Positions 35,564 through 45,336 of a stretch of 64,000 bases of DNA are shown here, piece after piece. Source of the stretch: Sphingobacterium sp. ML3W (lineage in GTDB: Bacteria > Bacteroidota > Bacteroidia > Sphingobacteriales > Sphingobacteriaceae); contig NZ_CP107036.1 in the NCBI RefSeq assembly GCF_029542085.1, forward strand, positions 2,666,001-2,730,000. The letters are read 5' to 3'. The notes under the pieces were generated by a model. The model saw only the letters and a list, made by a program, of their open reading frames with translations. It searched no databases and had not been told where the DNA came from. The stretch's first letter is position 1. Every line of letters starts with the position of its first letter. A program made the translations under genes and the position numbers.

Positions 35564-38500
35564 TTAAAAAGTTAAATCTAGACCAAAAGAAAATGTTTTA
35601 GAGACAGGATAGGATCTTCCATTTGCTTCCTGTGCAGATTGTTCAGGATCTATATATTTGGAACGGAGCTTCGTTGCAGTCCAGATATTTTCCCCTGAGA
35701 CATAGATTCGTGCATTGGCCAATTTCACACGCTTCAACCAAGCCTGAGGCATCGTATACCCTACCGTTAAATTCTTTAGGCGTATATAAGCTAAATCCTG
35801 CAAATAACGATCTGATTTTACATTTAGAGACCCGCGATCATTCAAAGCGATATAGCCTCTCAACAATGGGAAGTAAGCATCCGTGTTCTCAGGCGTCCAT
35901 ACATCATTTTCAAAGTCTTTAGGTACAAAAGAGTAATATGGTCTGGAATAAGGGCCCCAGAATTTGTCCGCATTCGCGCCAGGCCACCAATGTTGTCTGC
36001 CAATCCCCTGAAAGAATGCCGACACATCAAAACCTTGCCAATTTGCACCGAGGTTAAAACCAAAATTATAGCGCGCTCTACTATTCCCTATAACCACCTG
36101 ATCTCCAGGATTCATCAGGGTATTATCGCCCGCATCAACTTTTCCATCCGGAACACCGTCTTTACCTCCAATATCAACGAACCTTAGATCTCCAGGACGT
36201 AATTTTGACCAGTCTCCAGGAGCTGCTAGCCGTTGTTTATCAACATAATCCTGATTAACCTTCCAATTATCAATTTCTGATTGGGACTGGAAGAGGCCAT
36301 CTGTTTGATACCCCCAAATTTCACCCAATGTCTGACCTACATAATAATTACTCAACAGCATTTCCTTGTTATCAAAACGCGTGATCTTTGCTTTGGAATC
36401 CGACAGACCAATCCCAATATTATATCCAAAAGGTTTTCCATTCAATTCAAGTTGATCTCGCCAGGCCACAGCAAGTTCCCAGCCTTTATTCCTTAAGTCT
36501 CCCGCATTGGTCTTTGGTGAAGCTGAACCATATACAGCTGGCAATGTTTTGCCAGGAATTAACATGTCCAACGTATTTCGGATAAAATAGTCTGCGGAGA
36601 CCGTTAATTTACTTTTAAAAAACTCCAGATCCGTACCGAAATTCAATGTATTTGTTCGCTCCCATGTCAAATCTGACGAAATCGGAGTAGGTGCACTTAA
36701 ATACTGGGTCTTTGCACCATTGGTTATATAGTTGGACAATCCTGCATTTAGCAATTGGATATAACCATATTCCGTTGCTTCCTGCGCATTTCCAAGCGCG
36801 CCATAAGACCCCCTAAATTTTGCTTCGTTTAAAACCGGTTTCAGACGCTCCATAAACGCCTCTTCCGATAAACGCCAGCCACCGGAAAAAGATGGAAAGA
36901 ATCCGTAACGCTGATTCGAGGGAAACTTAGAGGTTCCATCGTAACGACCATTAACTTCCAGTAGATACTTCCCTTTATAATTATAATTCAACCTTCCGAA
37001 AAAACCGCGCAATGCCCAAGTATTTGCATTTCCAAGCAATTGCATTTGCCCTGTTCCTAAAGCAAAATCATTCAGATCTTCTGACAACAAGTTGTTGTGT
37101 GTCCCGCCAATACGTTTATAACCGGTAGTTTCCTGGTTAAAGCCTACTGTAGCACCAATCTGATGATCCCCCAATTGCTTATTGTAATTTGCAAAAAGAT
37201 TCAGTGAATGCTTAGGCTTGTTGATAACGGTTTCGGTATAGGTATCGTTGCCTAGATAATTGATTACACCAGGAAAAACCGACCAGGGAGCCGTAGTTCT
37301 TCTATTCCAATTATGAATCGGATTATAAGTGAAGGTATAGTTCCCCGTAACTGTTAAATCCCTTGTCAACTGAAATATAGCTTCAAACATATTGATAAAT
37401 TCATATTTATCCTCCCCTCCTTTTGATTTCCCATGTAATAAGTCTGCGTATATTCCATCGCCAATGTTGTAATTATTAAGTTCCGTTCTATACGTTGCAG
37501 TACCATCTGGGTTCATTGGCACATAAGACGGTAATGCATGTACGGTAGTCGAAATAAAGTTGTTATTGTTGTCCGGATTGGTAGCCCAACCTGGATAGGT
37601 ATAGTTTTGATAATTAAGCTGTGTATTAGCTCCAACTTTTAACCAGGGCGTAACCTGCGCATTTATCCGTGATCTTACGTTGTAGCCATCAAATTTATCC
37701 TGATTGATTTTCATCAATCCACCTTTCTCGTAAAGACGCCCCGAGATATAGTAATCAATTTTTTCGGTCCCTCCAGAAAAGTTTAAAGAATGTTCCATCG
37801 ACGCCTGCGTCTTACGGTACATTTCGTTCCACCAGTCTGTATTTCCATAGTACACATATTGATCCTTTCCATTTCTATTTTGGATCACGACTGAAGGTAA
37901 GGAAGGGTCTGTTTTTCTTTTCAATAATTCCGCATAATCCTCTTCAGTATAGCCGGTATAGCTATTACCGGTAGCCCGGATGAAAGCCTCATCATTCAAT
38001 CTAGCGGCATCGTATCCACTTGTCATAAAATCGGTTCTGACCGTGAGTCCAGACCAACCGAAATTATTACTATAATTGATATTCATTTTACCGGCCTTTC
38101 CTCTTTTGGTTGTCACCAACATTACGCCGAAAGCCCCTCTTGCACCATAAATAGCTGCAGCGGACGCATCTTTTAGGACAGAAATTGATTCGATGTCTCT
38201 GGGATTGATGGTATTAATACTACCTGGCACCCCATCAATAAGAATAAGTGGCTGTGCATTAGCAGAATTGATCGAAGCGAAACCACGGATATTTACATTT
38301 CCTTCACCACCGGGTCTTCCATTTGTAAACGTAATGTTTAAATTGGGGATTGCTCCCTGCAAGGCTTGCGTAGCATTGGCAACAGGTCGATTTTCAAGTA
38401 CCTTTGAGTCAATTTGTGTTACCGCTCCGGTCAGATTAACTTTCTTTTGTTTACCATAGCCCACAACAATAACTTCATCGAGTGATTGATCCGTAGATAC

Positions 38501-38830
38501 CATTTTAATCGTCAATGCTGTTGATTCGATTTTTAATTGCTGCGTTTCAAATCCAACTATTGATATTTTCAACAGTTGTCCAATTTTCCCTTGAATAATA
38601 AAAGCACCACTGGCGTCTGTTTGGGTAGATTTCCCGGTGGATGTGTTTAATATTGAAGCTCCAGCAATCGGCTCACCAGCAACATTCTTCACAAGCCCCT
38701 GGATAGATTCTTGTAATTTAGAGGGAATTTCAACGTCAGGTGTTGCTGTCAGAAAGACGGGATATCCCTTCGCCCAGCCGCTCAGGGACATCCCGAGCAT
38801 TACCGGAAGTAATACGTGTTTCGTTTTCAT
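35564..38830 (-). CDS. SusC/RagA family TonB-linked outer membrane transporter (second locus)
   Basis: A 1088-residue transporter with a signal peptide (about 1-20), an N-terminal carboxypeptidase-like beta domain (about 40-110; GLVKNVAGEPIAGASI), TonB-box-like VIVVGYGKQ, the plug with the SusC signature ISVLKDASAAAIYGARGAFG and a large barrel ending in an aromatic strand. It is paired with the SusD at 33817 (4-base gap) and followed by a phosphoesterase. It contains no degradative enzyme nearby other than that phosphoesterase, so it is a compact three-gene uptake unit. Upstream it faces an AT-rich 392-base region with a divergent TlpA-like gene. Confidence 0.97.
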   Translation of the reverse strand: MKTKHVLLPVMLGMSLSGWAKGYPVFLTATPDVEIPSKLQESIQGLVKNVAGEPIAGASILNTSTGKSTQTDASGAFIIQGKIGQLLKISIVGFETQQLKIESTALTIKMVSTDQSLDEVIVVGYGKQKKVNLTGAVTQIDSKVLENRPVANATQALQGAIPNLNITFTNGRPGGEGNVNIRGFASINSANAQPLILIDGVPGSINTINPRDIESISVLKDASAAAIYGARGAFGVMLVTTKRGKAGKMNINYSNNFGWSGLTVRTDFMTSGYDAARLNDEAFIRATGNSYTGYTEEDYAELLKRKTDPSLPSVVIQNRNGKDQYVYYGNTDWWNEMYRKTQASMEHSLNFSGGTEKIDYYISGRLYEKGGLMKINQDKFDGYNVRSRINAQVTPWLKVGANTQLNYQNYTYPGWATNPDNNNNFISTTVHALPSYVPMNPDGTATYRTELNNYNIGDGIYADLLHGKSKGGEDKYEFINMFEAIFQLTRDLTVTGNYTFTYNPIHNWNRRTTAPWSVFPGVINYLGNDTYTETVINKPKHSLNLFANYNKQLGDHQIGATVGFNQETTGYKRIGGTHNNLLSEDLNDFALGTGQMQLLGNANTWALRGFFGRLNYNYKGKYLLEVNGRYDGTSKFPSNQRYGFFPSFSGGWRLSEEAFMERLKPVLNEAKFRGSYGALGNAQEATEYGYIQLLNAGLSNYITNGAKTQYLSAPTPISSDLTWERTNTLNFGTDLEFFKSKLTVSADYFIRNTLDMLIPGKTLPAVYGSASPKTNAGDLRNKGWELAVAWRDQLELNGKPFGYNIGIGLSDSKAKITRFDNKEMLLSNYYVGQTLGEIWGYQTDGLFQSQSEIDNWKVNQDYVDKQRLAAPGDWSKLRPGDLRFVDIGGKDGVPDGKVDAGDNTLMNPGDQVVIGNSRARYNFGFNLGANWQGFDVSAFFQGIGRQHWWPGANADKFWGPYSRPYYSFVPKDFENDVWTPENTDAYFPLLRGYIALNDRGSLNVKSDRYLQDLAYIRLKNLTVGYTMPQAWLKRVKLANARIYVSGENIWTATKLRSKYIDPEQSAQEANGRSYPVSKTFSFGLDLTF

Positions 38831-39222
38831 GGTTTTGGTTTTGTTTTTCTTCGGTTACAAAGAAAGGTTATTTAATATTTGTAAATTATTAATAAAGTAT
38901 TACTAAACAATTAAACTATAACTGGTTAAGTCAATGTTAAGATAATGCATTTTTAACACAAATAAACTCCACTGTTTTTATTTTCTTGTATAAAATTTAC
39001 CTAATAATGCTCGTTAAAAATCATAACAAACTGAAAAACAACACTATAAACTATATCAACAAAAACAATAGATCAACTCATGATACCCAAAACAAAATGT
39101 AACATATTTAACACAAAAAGAAGCAAATACAAATGAAAAACAAATAAAGATGAAACAATTAAAAAGATTAACCATAGGTAGTTAATCAAATATTTTTATT
39201 AATTTAGAATAAACATTTAATT
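38831..39222. other. Long AT-rich divergent intergenic region
   Basis: No gene was seen in these 392 bases, which are very AT-rich. It must carry the promoters of the SusC gene (leftward) and the TlpA-like gene (rightward). The best leftward candidate, TTTCTTTG at 38859-38866, matches the -7 box in 7 of 8 positions only. Confidence 0.5.
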
Positions 39223-40365
39223 ATGAGCAGGCCTATTTTCGTTTTCATCCTCACCTTTTTGGCAATCAGCAATGGCTATAGCCAAAACATCCGGTTAAAA
39301 TTTAAAGTCTATACTGATACCTTACCAGTATATGGCTACGTATTGATGGATGAACATGTCTTCAAAACGGAAATTAAAAATGGAACTGGTGAGTTTGTCA
39401 TAAACAAGATTCTTGATAAAGGGCATTTCAATTTTGCGCAATTAGCTCTATCAGACAGCGCATTCACAAACCGAGAGGATTTCTCCGGTTTTTTCCGTAG
39501 ACATCAAATTTTTCCACCAAACTTTTTTTATTCTCTTATTATAGATTCTAGTGATCTAACGATGGATATAGATATAAAGACACATCACTTAAAAGTATAT
39601 GGAAGCGATTTGAACAAGCAATTTATTGAATTTGAAACCATCGCAAAGAGTCTCGATTTAACCCATATTCCAGCTATGAGCGAACAGGTCGTAAGTGACA
39701 ACAATAGAATAATACAATTCTTACAAGTTTTCGCAAGCTATCCGGCAAATAAGCTCAGTGAAGAGCATCTCATATTTCTCCTAGAAAACCCTGGCTTCTC
39801 TTTTTACAACTCTAGTACTGTATTCCAAAATAAAGATTCGATTTATCAGCTTATTCAGTTATTGAAGAAAGAAAACTCACCATATTTCGATAGCGAACGA
39901 GTCCTAAAAAAATATCAGGGTATGGTTGCATTATATGAACCGAAAGAAAATGTGATTGTCCCTAGTTTTCTCATAACAAATGCAAGCGGACAATCAAAAT
40001 ATATTAAGGAGCTTTACAACAGTACCGATTACCTAATCATTGATTTTTGGGGCACATGGTGCGGCCCATGTATAGCTCAGCACCCTGAGCTACAGCGTAT
40101 CGTTAATGCGTATAAAGATAACGGAAAATTTAAATTTGTAGGTATAGCTGTTAATGACAAATTTGCAAGCTGGAAGCAGTATTTAGAAAAACATGTGTAT
40201 ACCTATGAAAACTACATATTCCAAGATAGGGATTACACCAACCTTCGAAAGGAATTGGGTATATATTCATTTCCACGCTATGTTATTGTCAATACAAAGG
40301 AAAACAAGGTTGTCCGATCCAATTTTCAGATCAATCAACTTCGTGACATATTAAATACATTGTAA
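39223..40365 (+). CDS. TlpA-like thioredoxin-fold protein, exported
   Basis: A 380-residue protein with a signal peptide (about 1-20, ending NGYSQ). The N-terminal 240 residues form a beta-then-helical domain without a recognised active site, as is common before the thioredoxin domain in Bacteroidota TlpA homologues. The C-terminal thioredoxin domain (about 245-380) contains WCGPC with C280 and C283, preceded by IDFWGT, and the cis-Pro-type turn SFPRYVIV. It likely reduces or forms disulfides in the periplasm. It is divergent from the SusC gene, with no operon partner, so its specific client is unknown. Confidence 0.9.
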   Translation: MSRPIFVFILTFLAISNGYSQNIRLKFKVYTDTLPVYGYVLMDEHVFKTEIKNGTGEFVINKILDKGHFNFAQLALSDSAFTNREDFSGFFRRHQIFPPNFFYSLIIDSSDLTMDIDIKTHHLKVYGSDLNKQFIEFETIAKSLDLTHIPAMSEQVVSDNNRIIQFLQVFASYPANKLSEEHLIFLLENPGFSFYNSSTVFQNKDSIYQLIQLLKKENSPYFDSERVLKKYQGMVALYEPKENVIVPSFLITNASGQSKYIKELYNSTDYLIIDFWGTWCGPCIAQHPELQRIVNAYKDNGKFKFVGIAVNDKFASWKQYLEKHVYTYENYIFQDRDYTNLRKELGIYSFPRYVIVNTKENKVVRSNFQINQLRDILNTL

Positions 40366-40414
40366 CTATAATAATGGGACTCAGCAAAATGGGGAGCAAA
40401 CTGTAATAAAGCGA

Positions 40415-41302
40415 TCAACACAAAAGACTATCCCGCAACCCATATTGTGAACACAACGTTTTAGCCTTATCTGTAAAAGCGTGACGATAGTAAACTGGTA
40501 ATTTACCATCTGCGCCAAATAAACGCTGATACTTTTGTATTAGATGCGGATAATGCTTTTCAATAGCACGCATGACCAAGGCTCTATTATCCGCTGGATC
40601 ACTCCCATATAAAGCAAGGGTGGCAGGAAAAATATAGCTGGCACCAATAGCCTGAAAAGTCTGAAATAGCAGTTCCAGGCTCGCTCCAGTATCCGATATA
40701 TAGGGCAACAGTGGCATCAGACTGACTCCACTATGGAGTCCGTGTTCACGCGCTTGCCTTAATGCTTCCAATCGTAGTGAGGGCAATGGGGCTCCGGGCT
40801 CAAAAATCTGGGCGACACGATCATCTATAGTCGAAAATGAAAAGGTAACAAAAGCCTTATGTTCTAATCTCGACTGAAGATCTTTAGGAAGTATTGCTTC
40901 TGCATCAATCCGTTTCAACAAATCAAAATCTCGGGTAACTAAGTCCGACTTCGTAATAATATGCACCGGAAAACGATAGTGCAGGATGACTTCCAATGAC
41001 TGTCTGGTAAGCAATTCGGTCTGTTCCATTTGCAGATAAGGATCCGTTACAGAAGAAAGGACAATAATTCCATATTGTTTTTTACGCGCACGTAATGCCA
41101 ACTGCTTTTCCAGCAATTCGACAGCATTGCCCTTCATACTCAGCTTTTCAGCCATGTTGATTCCGTACTTACTTCCCCGGATATAACAATACAAACAATT
41201 AAAAGAGCAACCACTGTAGGGATTCAACGTATAATCATCAAGAAACCAAGGATCTCTTCGTTTTGTCTTATTGAGGATAGATTTCGCAATTATACGATGC
41301 AT
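40415..41302 (-). CDS. Radical SAM protein, spore-photoproduct-lyase-like family
   Basis: A 295-residue protein with the radical SAM iron-sulfur motif CSFNCLYC, i.e. C32-x3-C36-x2-C39, preceded by NPYSG as in SPL-related proteins of the Rv2578c/PA0069 type. Later blocks include LSSVTDPYLQMEQ and VTFSFSTIDDRVAQIFEPGAP, both shared by this subfamily. The reaction of these non-sporulating homologues is not established; DNA repair has been suggested by analogy. It lies 15 bases before the GNAT gene end (same strand, GNAT upstream), so the two are probably cotranscribed. The C-terminus contains YRHAFTDKAKTLCSQYG. Nothing is truncated. Confidence 0.88.
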   Translation of the reverse strand: MHRIIAKSILNKTKRRDPWFLDDYTLNPYSGCSFNCLYCYIRGSKYGINMAEKLSMKGNAVELLEKQLALRARKKQYGIIVLSSVTDPYLQMEQTELLTRQSLEVILHYRFPVHIITKSDLVTRDFDLLKRIDAEAILPKDLQSRLEHKAFVTFSFSTIDDRVAQIFEPGAPLPSLRLEALRQAREHGLHSGVSLMPLLPYISDTGASLELLFQTFQAIGASYIFPATLALYGSDPADNRALVMRAIEKHYPHLIQKYQRLFGADGKLPVYYRHAFTDKAKTLCSQYGLRDSLLC

Positions 41303-41317
41303 AATAGCCTATTCATT

Positions 41318-41731
41318 TTAAAACTTTCTACCCATACCTCTTGATGCAGGCCACACTTCCTTAAAACCATATTGCGCATAGAGCTGGAAAGCAGAACCAT
41401 CAGCGATCAGACTGACATAGCAGCTATCTGGCAGGTTCGAATCCATGTATTCATCAAGTTTCTGCATAATCAGTTTTCCAAGCCCTTTTTTCTGATGTTC
41501 GGGGAGCACACAGATGTCAACGACCTGGCAATGGCAAGCACCATCGCCAACGATCCTACCCATACCTACTATTTCATTGTCGTTGTCCCCATCCAAAATA
41601 GCCACACAGCATAAGGAATTTTCCATTCCTAGACGTGCAGCTTCGTCCGTTTTTGGAGATAACCCGGACTGTTGTCTTAAAAATTGATAGCGTTTATAAT
41701 CTATCTTCTGATATACGGCTTGATAATGCAT
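41318..41731 (-). CDS. GNAT family N-acetyltransferase
   Basis: A 137-residue acetyltransferase with the acetyl-CoA-binding motif A as VVDICVLPEHQKKGLGKLIMQ (the Q-x-x-G-x-G loop is HQKKGLG) and motif B with AFQLYAQYGFKE. It covers the whole GNAT fold. The acceptor substrate cannot be read from the sequence. It is upstream of the radical SAM gene with a 15-base gap and divergent from the cold-shock-domain gene across a 324-base region. Confidence 0.9.
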   Translation of the reverse strand: MHYQAVYQKIDYKRYQFLRQQSGLSPKTDEAARLGMENSLCCVAILDGDNDNEIVGMGRIVGDGACHCQVVDICVLPEHQKKGLGKLIMQKLDEYMDSNLPDSCYVSLIADGSAFQLYAQYGFKEVWPASRGMGRKF

Positions 41732-42055
41732 AGTAAAATGATGAGTTTATTATTTATGAAATTATTCATAATAATACATTTTTCAAAACCGCATTAATTA
41801 TACACTAAAGAAAAATACATAAATAATTATTGGCAAATATGAATTTCAGTCATGGATCAATGGGCTATATATCTATAAATTACTTCAACTGACTTGTTTT
41901 CGTTGTATCTTAACAACCAGAAAAATCATCTCAAAAGAACTAATGCATTAAAAAAATCTCTTTATTCATCGGATAATCGCAAATATTTAATTTTCAATGC
42001 ATAATAAATATTTTTCATTACCTTTATAGCATTGAAACAAAACTCAACACCAGCC
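41732..42055. other. Divergent intergenic region before the cold-shock-domain gene
   Basis: No gene was seen in these 324 bases. On the plus strand TACCTTTA (42019-42026) matches the -7 box in 7 of 8 positions, 30 bases before the cold-shock gene, and is the best promoter candidate. For the leftward GNAT gene nothing convincing was found. Confidence 0.4.
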
Positions 42056-42868
42056 ATGTTTATCGGCGCTGTCAAATGGTTCGACAATAACAAAGGATTT
42101 GGTACCCTTGCGTTACCTTCCGGAGAAGAACTCTTTGTGCATATACGCAGGTTTAAAATCCCTCCAGAGCATATTATCCAGCCTGGTGAGGTAATTGTCG
42201 GAGACAAGAAATCGGATCCCAAGCGGAACGGTTACTTAGCCCACAACTGTAAAATCCTCAAAAGGCCTGAAGATTGGAAATTCGTTATCTCCCTTCTGGA
42301 CAAGGATCATACCGTACTCATCCCCGATAACCACGGCCACGAGCAAAAGCACAACCTCACCTCATTAGCAGCAAGACAATTACTACGAACCCAGGGCAAA
42401 GACAATGTAGTTTCTATGTTGACTTCTCACTTTGATTTCCGGTTCGACTGTTCCATTTTCTTGGCTTATGCCGAACTACTTGACAAAAGCATTTCGGGCA
42501 CCTTCGAAAAAGAAACGGCAACTGAGCTTCTCTCTCAGGTATTTAAATACTTCGGAAACCATGTCTCACATCAGATTCTATTTCGGGTATGGAAAGAAAG
42601 AATGTTCAGATATATCGGCTATCCAGCTGATGGTGACTATGAGATTCCTGAAGAAGTGCTGAATCTAAACGCAACGGAGATCAATTATGATGATTTAGCA
42701 AGAATCAGAGACTACAGTTTTGGTAAATCCTTCTGTAACGAATTTGTAGAGGCTTTATTTGATGATATAGAAACAATGGACAAAGGGGATATCGAGCCTC
42801 TGATCCCCTATATTGATTTCCTTGAAAACGAAGACTCTATTGAGAAAATTAATCTGATTATGCAGTAA
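42056..42868 (+). CDS. Cold-shock-domain protein fused to a long uncharacterised domain
   Basis: A 270-residue protein. The start is ATG 42056, directly before the cold-shock fold; a TTG 24 bases earlier is unlikely. The first 70 residues form a CSD-like OB fold: MFIGAVKWFDNNKGFGTL has the RNP1-like KGFG and the family's AVKWF opening, and ELFVHIRRF replaces the usual DIFVHYS. The remaining 200 residues are mostly helical and carry no motif I recognise. Free cold-shock proteins have about 65-70 residues, so this is a fusion. By the OB fold it likely binds RNA or single-stranded DNA; the function of the C-terminal part is unknown. No operon partner is seen. Confidence 0.8.
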   Translation: MFIGAVKWFDNNKGFGTLALPSGEELFVHIRRFKIPPEHIIQPGEVIVGDKKSDPKRNGYLAHNCKILKRPEDWKFVISLLDKDHTVLIPDNHGHEQKHNLTSLAARQLLRTQGKDNVVSMLTSHFDFRFDCSIFLAYAELLDKSISGTFEKETATELLSQVFKYFGNHVSHQILFRVWKERMFRYIGYPADGDYEIPEEVLNLNATEINYDDLARIRDYSFGKSFCNEFVEALFDDIETMDKGDIEPLIPYIDFLENEDSIEKINLIMQ

Positions 42869-43038
42869 GATAAATTAGAGCAGCATAGCGGGCTCGATAA
42901 TAGAAGAAATCCTTGAAAACTTACAGAAGAATTAAATCAAGAAGAAAATAAATAAAACAACAGGCTTTCAAATATTAAGATAAACAGGTAATTTGGTTAA
43001 AACACGAATAAAGCCACAAGATTAACTAAATTATTATA

Positions 43039-43509
43039 ATGCAAGAATTGTTTTATACATTACTATTTCAACAGCTATCCGATTATTTCTATTTAATAGA
43101 CTCTTTCCGTAACGACGATGATTTTATAGCAACCTTGCTCCTCATGGGCTCACTTGTCTTTCTGGCACTCGCGGTGATAAGCATCCTTCTTGGCTTACTT
43201 TTTATCATAACAATCGTCCTACTCATTAGTGCCGGCATTATTTCAACATCTGTTATCGTCGGATTACAACAGCGGTCAATAACCAAAGGTTTCAAAACCC
43301 TATTTCTTTCCTCAGCCATATTGGGCAGCAGTATTGTTTCCGTTATATTTTGCATTTTCCTAAATGCAGTTTATGACTGGAGCAGCAATAACATGGCTAT
43401 GCTAATCGGCCTCGTCCTAGGGATTATTTTGGGTACAGGCCTAGGCTTACTTGCCTTTAAAGCGATGGCCGGACTAATCCGGTTTTTGACGAGTAAGTAC
43501 CGAAAGTAA
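43039..43509 (+). CDS. Four-helix membrane protein of unknown function
   Basis: A 156-residue protein with four hydrophobic segments (about 29-50, 52-75, 91-112, 118-145), short loops and a basic C-terminus (FLTSKYRK). I do not recognise its family. The last two helices are glycine-rich (GLVLGIILGTGLGLLAFKAMAG), which suits tight helix packing. It lies 170 bases after the cold-shock-domain gene and ends 28 bases from the convergent fucosidase gene. Its role cannot be inferred from its neighbours. Confidence 0.7.
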   Translation: MQELFYTLLFQQLSDYFYLIDSFRNDDDFIATLLLMGSLVFLALAVISILLGLLFIITIVLLISAGIISTSVIVGLQQRSITKGFKTLFLSSAILGSSIVSVIFCIFLNAVYDWSSNNMAMLIGLVLGIILGTGLGLLAFKAMAGLIRFLTSKYRK

Positions 43510-43536
43510 TACCCATCTTCGCAAATCCCCCCTTTC

Positions 43537-45303
43537 CTATTCCACATATTTAAACCGAAGCGCAGTCAGACTCGCTTTATCACCATCACCTTCGATCAAC
43601 GAAACAGTTATTTTATATCGTCCGGCATTTTCAAATTTCATCCAGCCCCAGGGATACCAGTTATAGACATGCGCCGACTCTTGTTGGTTTTGAACAACCT
43701 CGCCCGCTGAGTTTTCAATACGCCATACCATCCTTCCTTCGCCTGCATAATTCATATCTACCTGATAATAACCAGGCTTTTTGACAGCTATTTCATAGGA
43801 GAACTTACTTTTTTCTGTCCATTTACTGACCTGAACAACATGCTTCCATTCGCCAAATTTCTCCACCCAGGATTTCCCTTCTTTAGTACAGCTCTCCACC
43901 TCTCCAAAATCAACTGGGATAACGGTTTCCAGTGCTGGATCAACCCCCAGCATTTTTTCGACCTGAGGTGTACCGTTTAACTTAACTTCGATGACAGATA
44001 CCATCTTTTCGGGAGCAACTTTCGGAATATCAATTTTAAGCCAATCCTTTTCAAGTGTATAATTCAATTTTTCTTGATCTTTCGAACCCCGGAGTTTAAC
44101 GGACTGAACACCCTTGGTCAAACCCGGAACGTATAAGGTTCCATCTGCAGGCCAATGATAAACCAGTAAGGAAATACGATCTCCCTGTACGGTGGCATCG
44201 CCCCAAGGTAGCGCATGTCCCCAGGGTGATGCTTGCGCACCATAAACCGTTTCGGGATAACGCTTGATCCAAGCACCTGCATTGCGCAGAGCCAAAGCCG
44301 CCTGATCCGGAATAGAACCATCCGGTTTTGGACCTACATTCAGCATGTATGTCCCCCCACGTGCGACAGTTGATAGTGTACGCTGTAATATCTCCTGGCT
44401 ACTCTTCCAATTATTGTCATACCAAGCATAACCCCAGGAATCGTTGGTCACATCAACCGTTTCCCAAATGCCATCCACATTTTCCCTAGGTACTTCCATA
44501 TCACCAAGAGTAGAATAATCTCCCAGCCCATGCCCTACCCTTCCTGACACATAGGCTCCCGGTTGATTCTTGTGTACCAGTTCAACAAGCTTCTGTGCGT
44601 ATTTTTTATCCATTCCACCCGGCGTATCAAACCATACCAGTTCAATAGGACCATAACCTGTTGTAATTTGCTGCACTTCGGGATAGCATTTCTCCCAAAA
44701 GTAATCGTCAAAAGATTTCACTTTCCCCTGTGCATCCATCTTGGGTCCACCGTTTCCACCGGGATATGTCCAATCCTGATTTTGAGAATAATAAAATCCA
44801 AAACCGATGCCGCCTTCTTTACAAGCTTTAGCTAACTCAATCATAGGATCTCGTTTAAAATCCGTCGCATCGACAATATTGAATGGATTCACTTTCGAAT
44901 GAAACATCGAAAATCCGTCATGGTGTTTACTGGTAATAACGATATAACGCATTCCAGCATCTTTTGCCAGCTTTACGATCGCTTTGGCATCAAAGTGATC
45001 CGGATGAAAGGAAGATGCTGCCAACTGATATTCCGCAGGTGAAATATTCGCCATACTCTTGTTCATAAGCCATTCTCCGATTCCATAATAGGTTTTTCCC
45101 TGCCATTTATTTGCTAATTGGGAATAGATACCCCAATGAACAAATAAGGCATATTTTCCTTCTCGAAACAGCTTTCCCCTATCTTTTGAAACAGTATTTT
45201 TCCCGCCAGCACCATCCCACATCTCTTCCATTCGTTGCGCAAGGGCCCCTTGTGTGCACAATATGCTGATCACTGTCCCCCATACGATCTTTTTAAAACT
45301 CAT
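43537..45303 (-). CDS. GH29 alpha-L-fucosidase, exported
   Basis: A 588-residue enzyme with a signal peptide (about 1-22, ending GALAQ). The GH29 domain (about 35-350) shows the family blocks ALFVHWGIYSQLA, RYIVITSKHHDGFSMF and IELVWFDTPGG, in which D226 is the catalytic nucleophile. A C-terminal beta part (about 470-588) resembles a carbohydrate-binding module. It cleaves terminal alpha-L-fucose from glycans in a retaining mechanism, presumably in the periplasm. It lies 33 bases after a Gfo/Idh/MocA oxidoreductase gene, which suggests joint processing of a fucosylated substrate. No SusCD pair is adjacent. Confidence 0.95.
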   Translation of the reverse strand: MSFKKIVWGTVISILCTQGALAQRMEEMWDGAGGKNTVSKDRGKLFREGKYALFVHWGIYSQLANKWQGKTYYGIGEWLMNKSMANISPAEYQLAASSFHPDHFDAKAIVKLAKDAGMRYIVITSKHHDGFSMFHSKVNPFNIVDATDFKRDPMIELAKACKEGGIGFGFYYSQNQDWTYPGGNGGPKMDAQGKVKSFDDYFWEKCYPEVQQITTGYGPIELVWFDTPGGMDKKYAQKLVELVHKNQPGAYVSGRVGHGLGDYSTLGDMEVPRENVDGIWETVDVTNDSWGYAWYDNNWKSSQEILQRTLSTVARGGTYMLNVGPKPDGSIPDQAALALRNAGAWIKRYPETVYGAQASPWGHALPWGDATVQGDRISLLVYHWPADGTLYVPGLTKGVQSVKLRGSKDQEKLNYTLEKDWLKIDIPKVAPEKMVSVIEVKLNGTPQVEKMLGVDPALETVIPVDFGEVESCTKEGKSWVEKFGEWKHVVQVSKWTEKSKFSYEIAVKKPGYYQVDMNYAGEGRMVWRIENSAGEVVQNQQESAHVYNWYPWGWMKFENAGRYKITVSLIEGDGDKASLTALRFKYVE

Positions 45304-45336
45304 CTATAAAAACTTTTGATACATCTGGGTACAACA

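Noticed and set aside
38859..38866. TTTCTTTG as promoter of the second SusC gene
   Set aside because: One mismatch at a key position of the -7 box and no -33 element; mentioned only as the best candidate in that gap.
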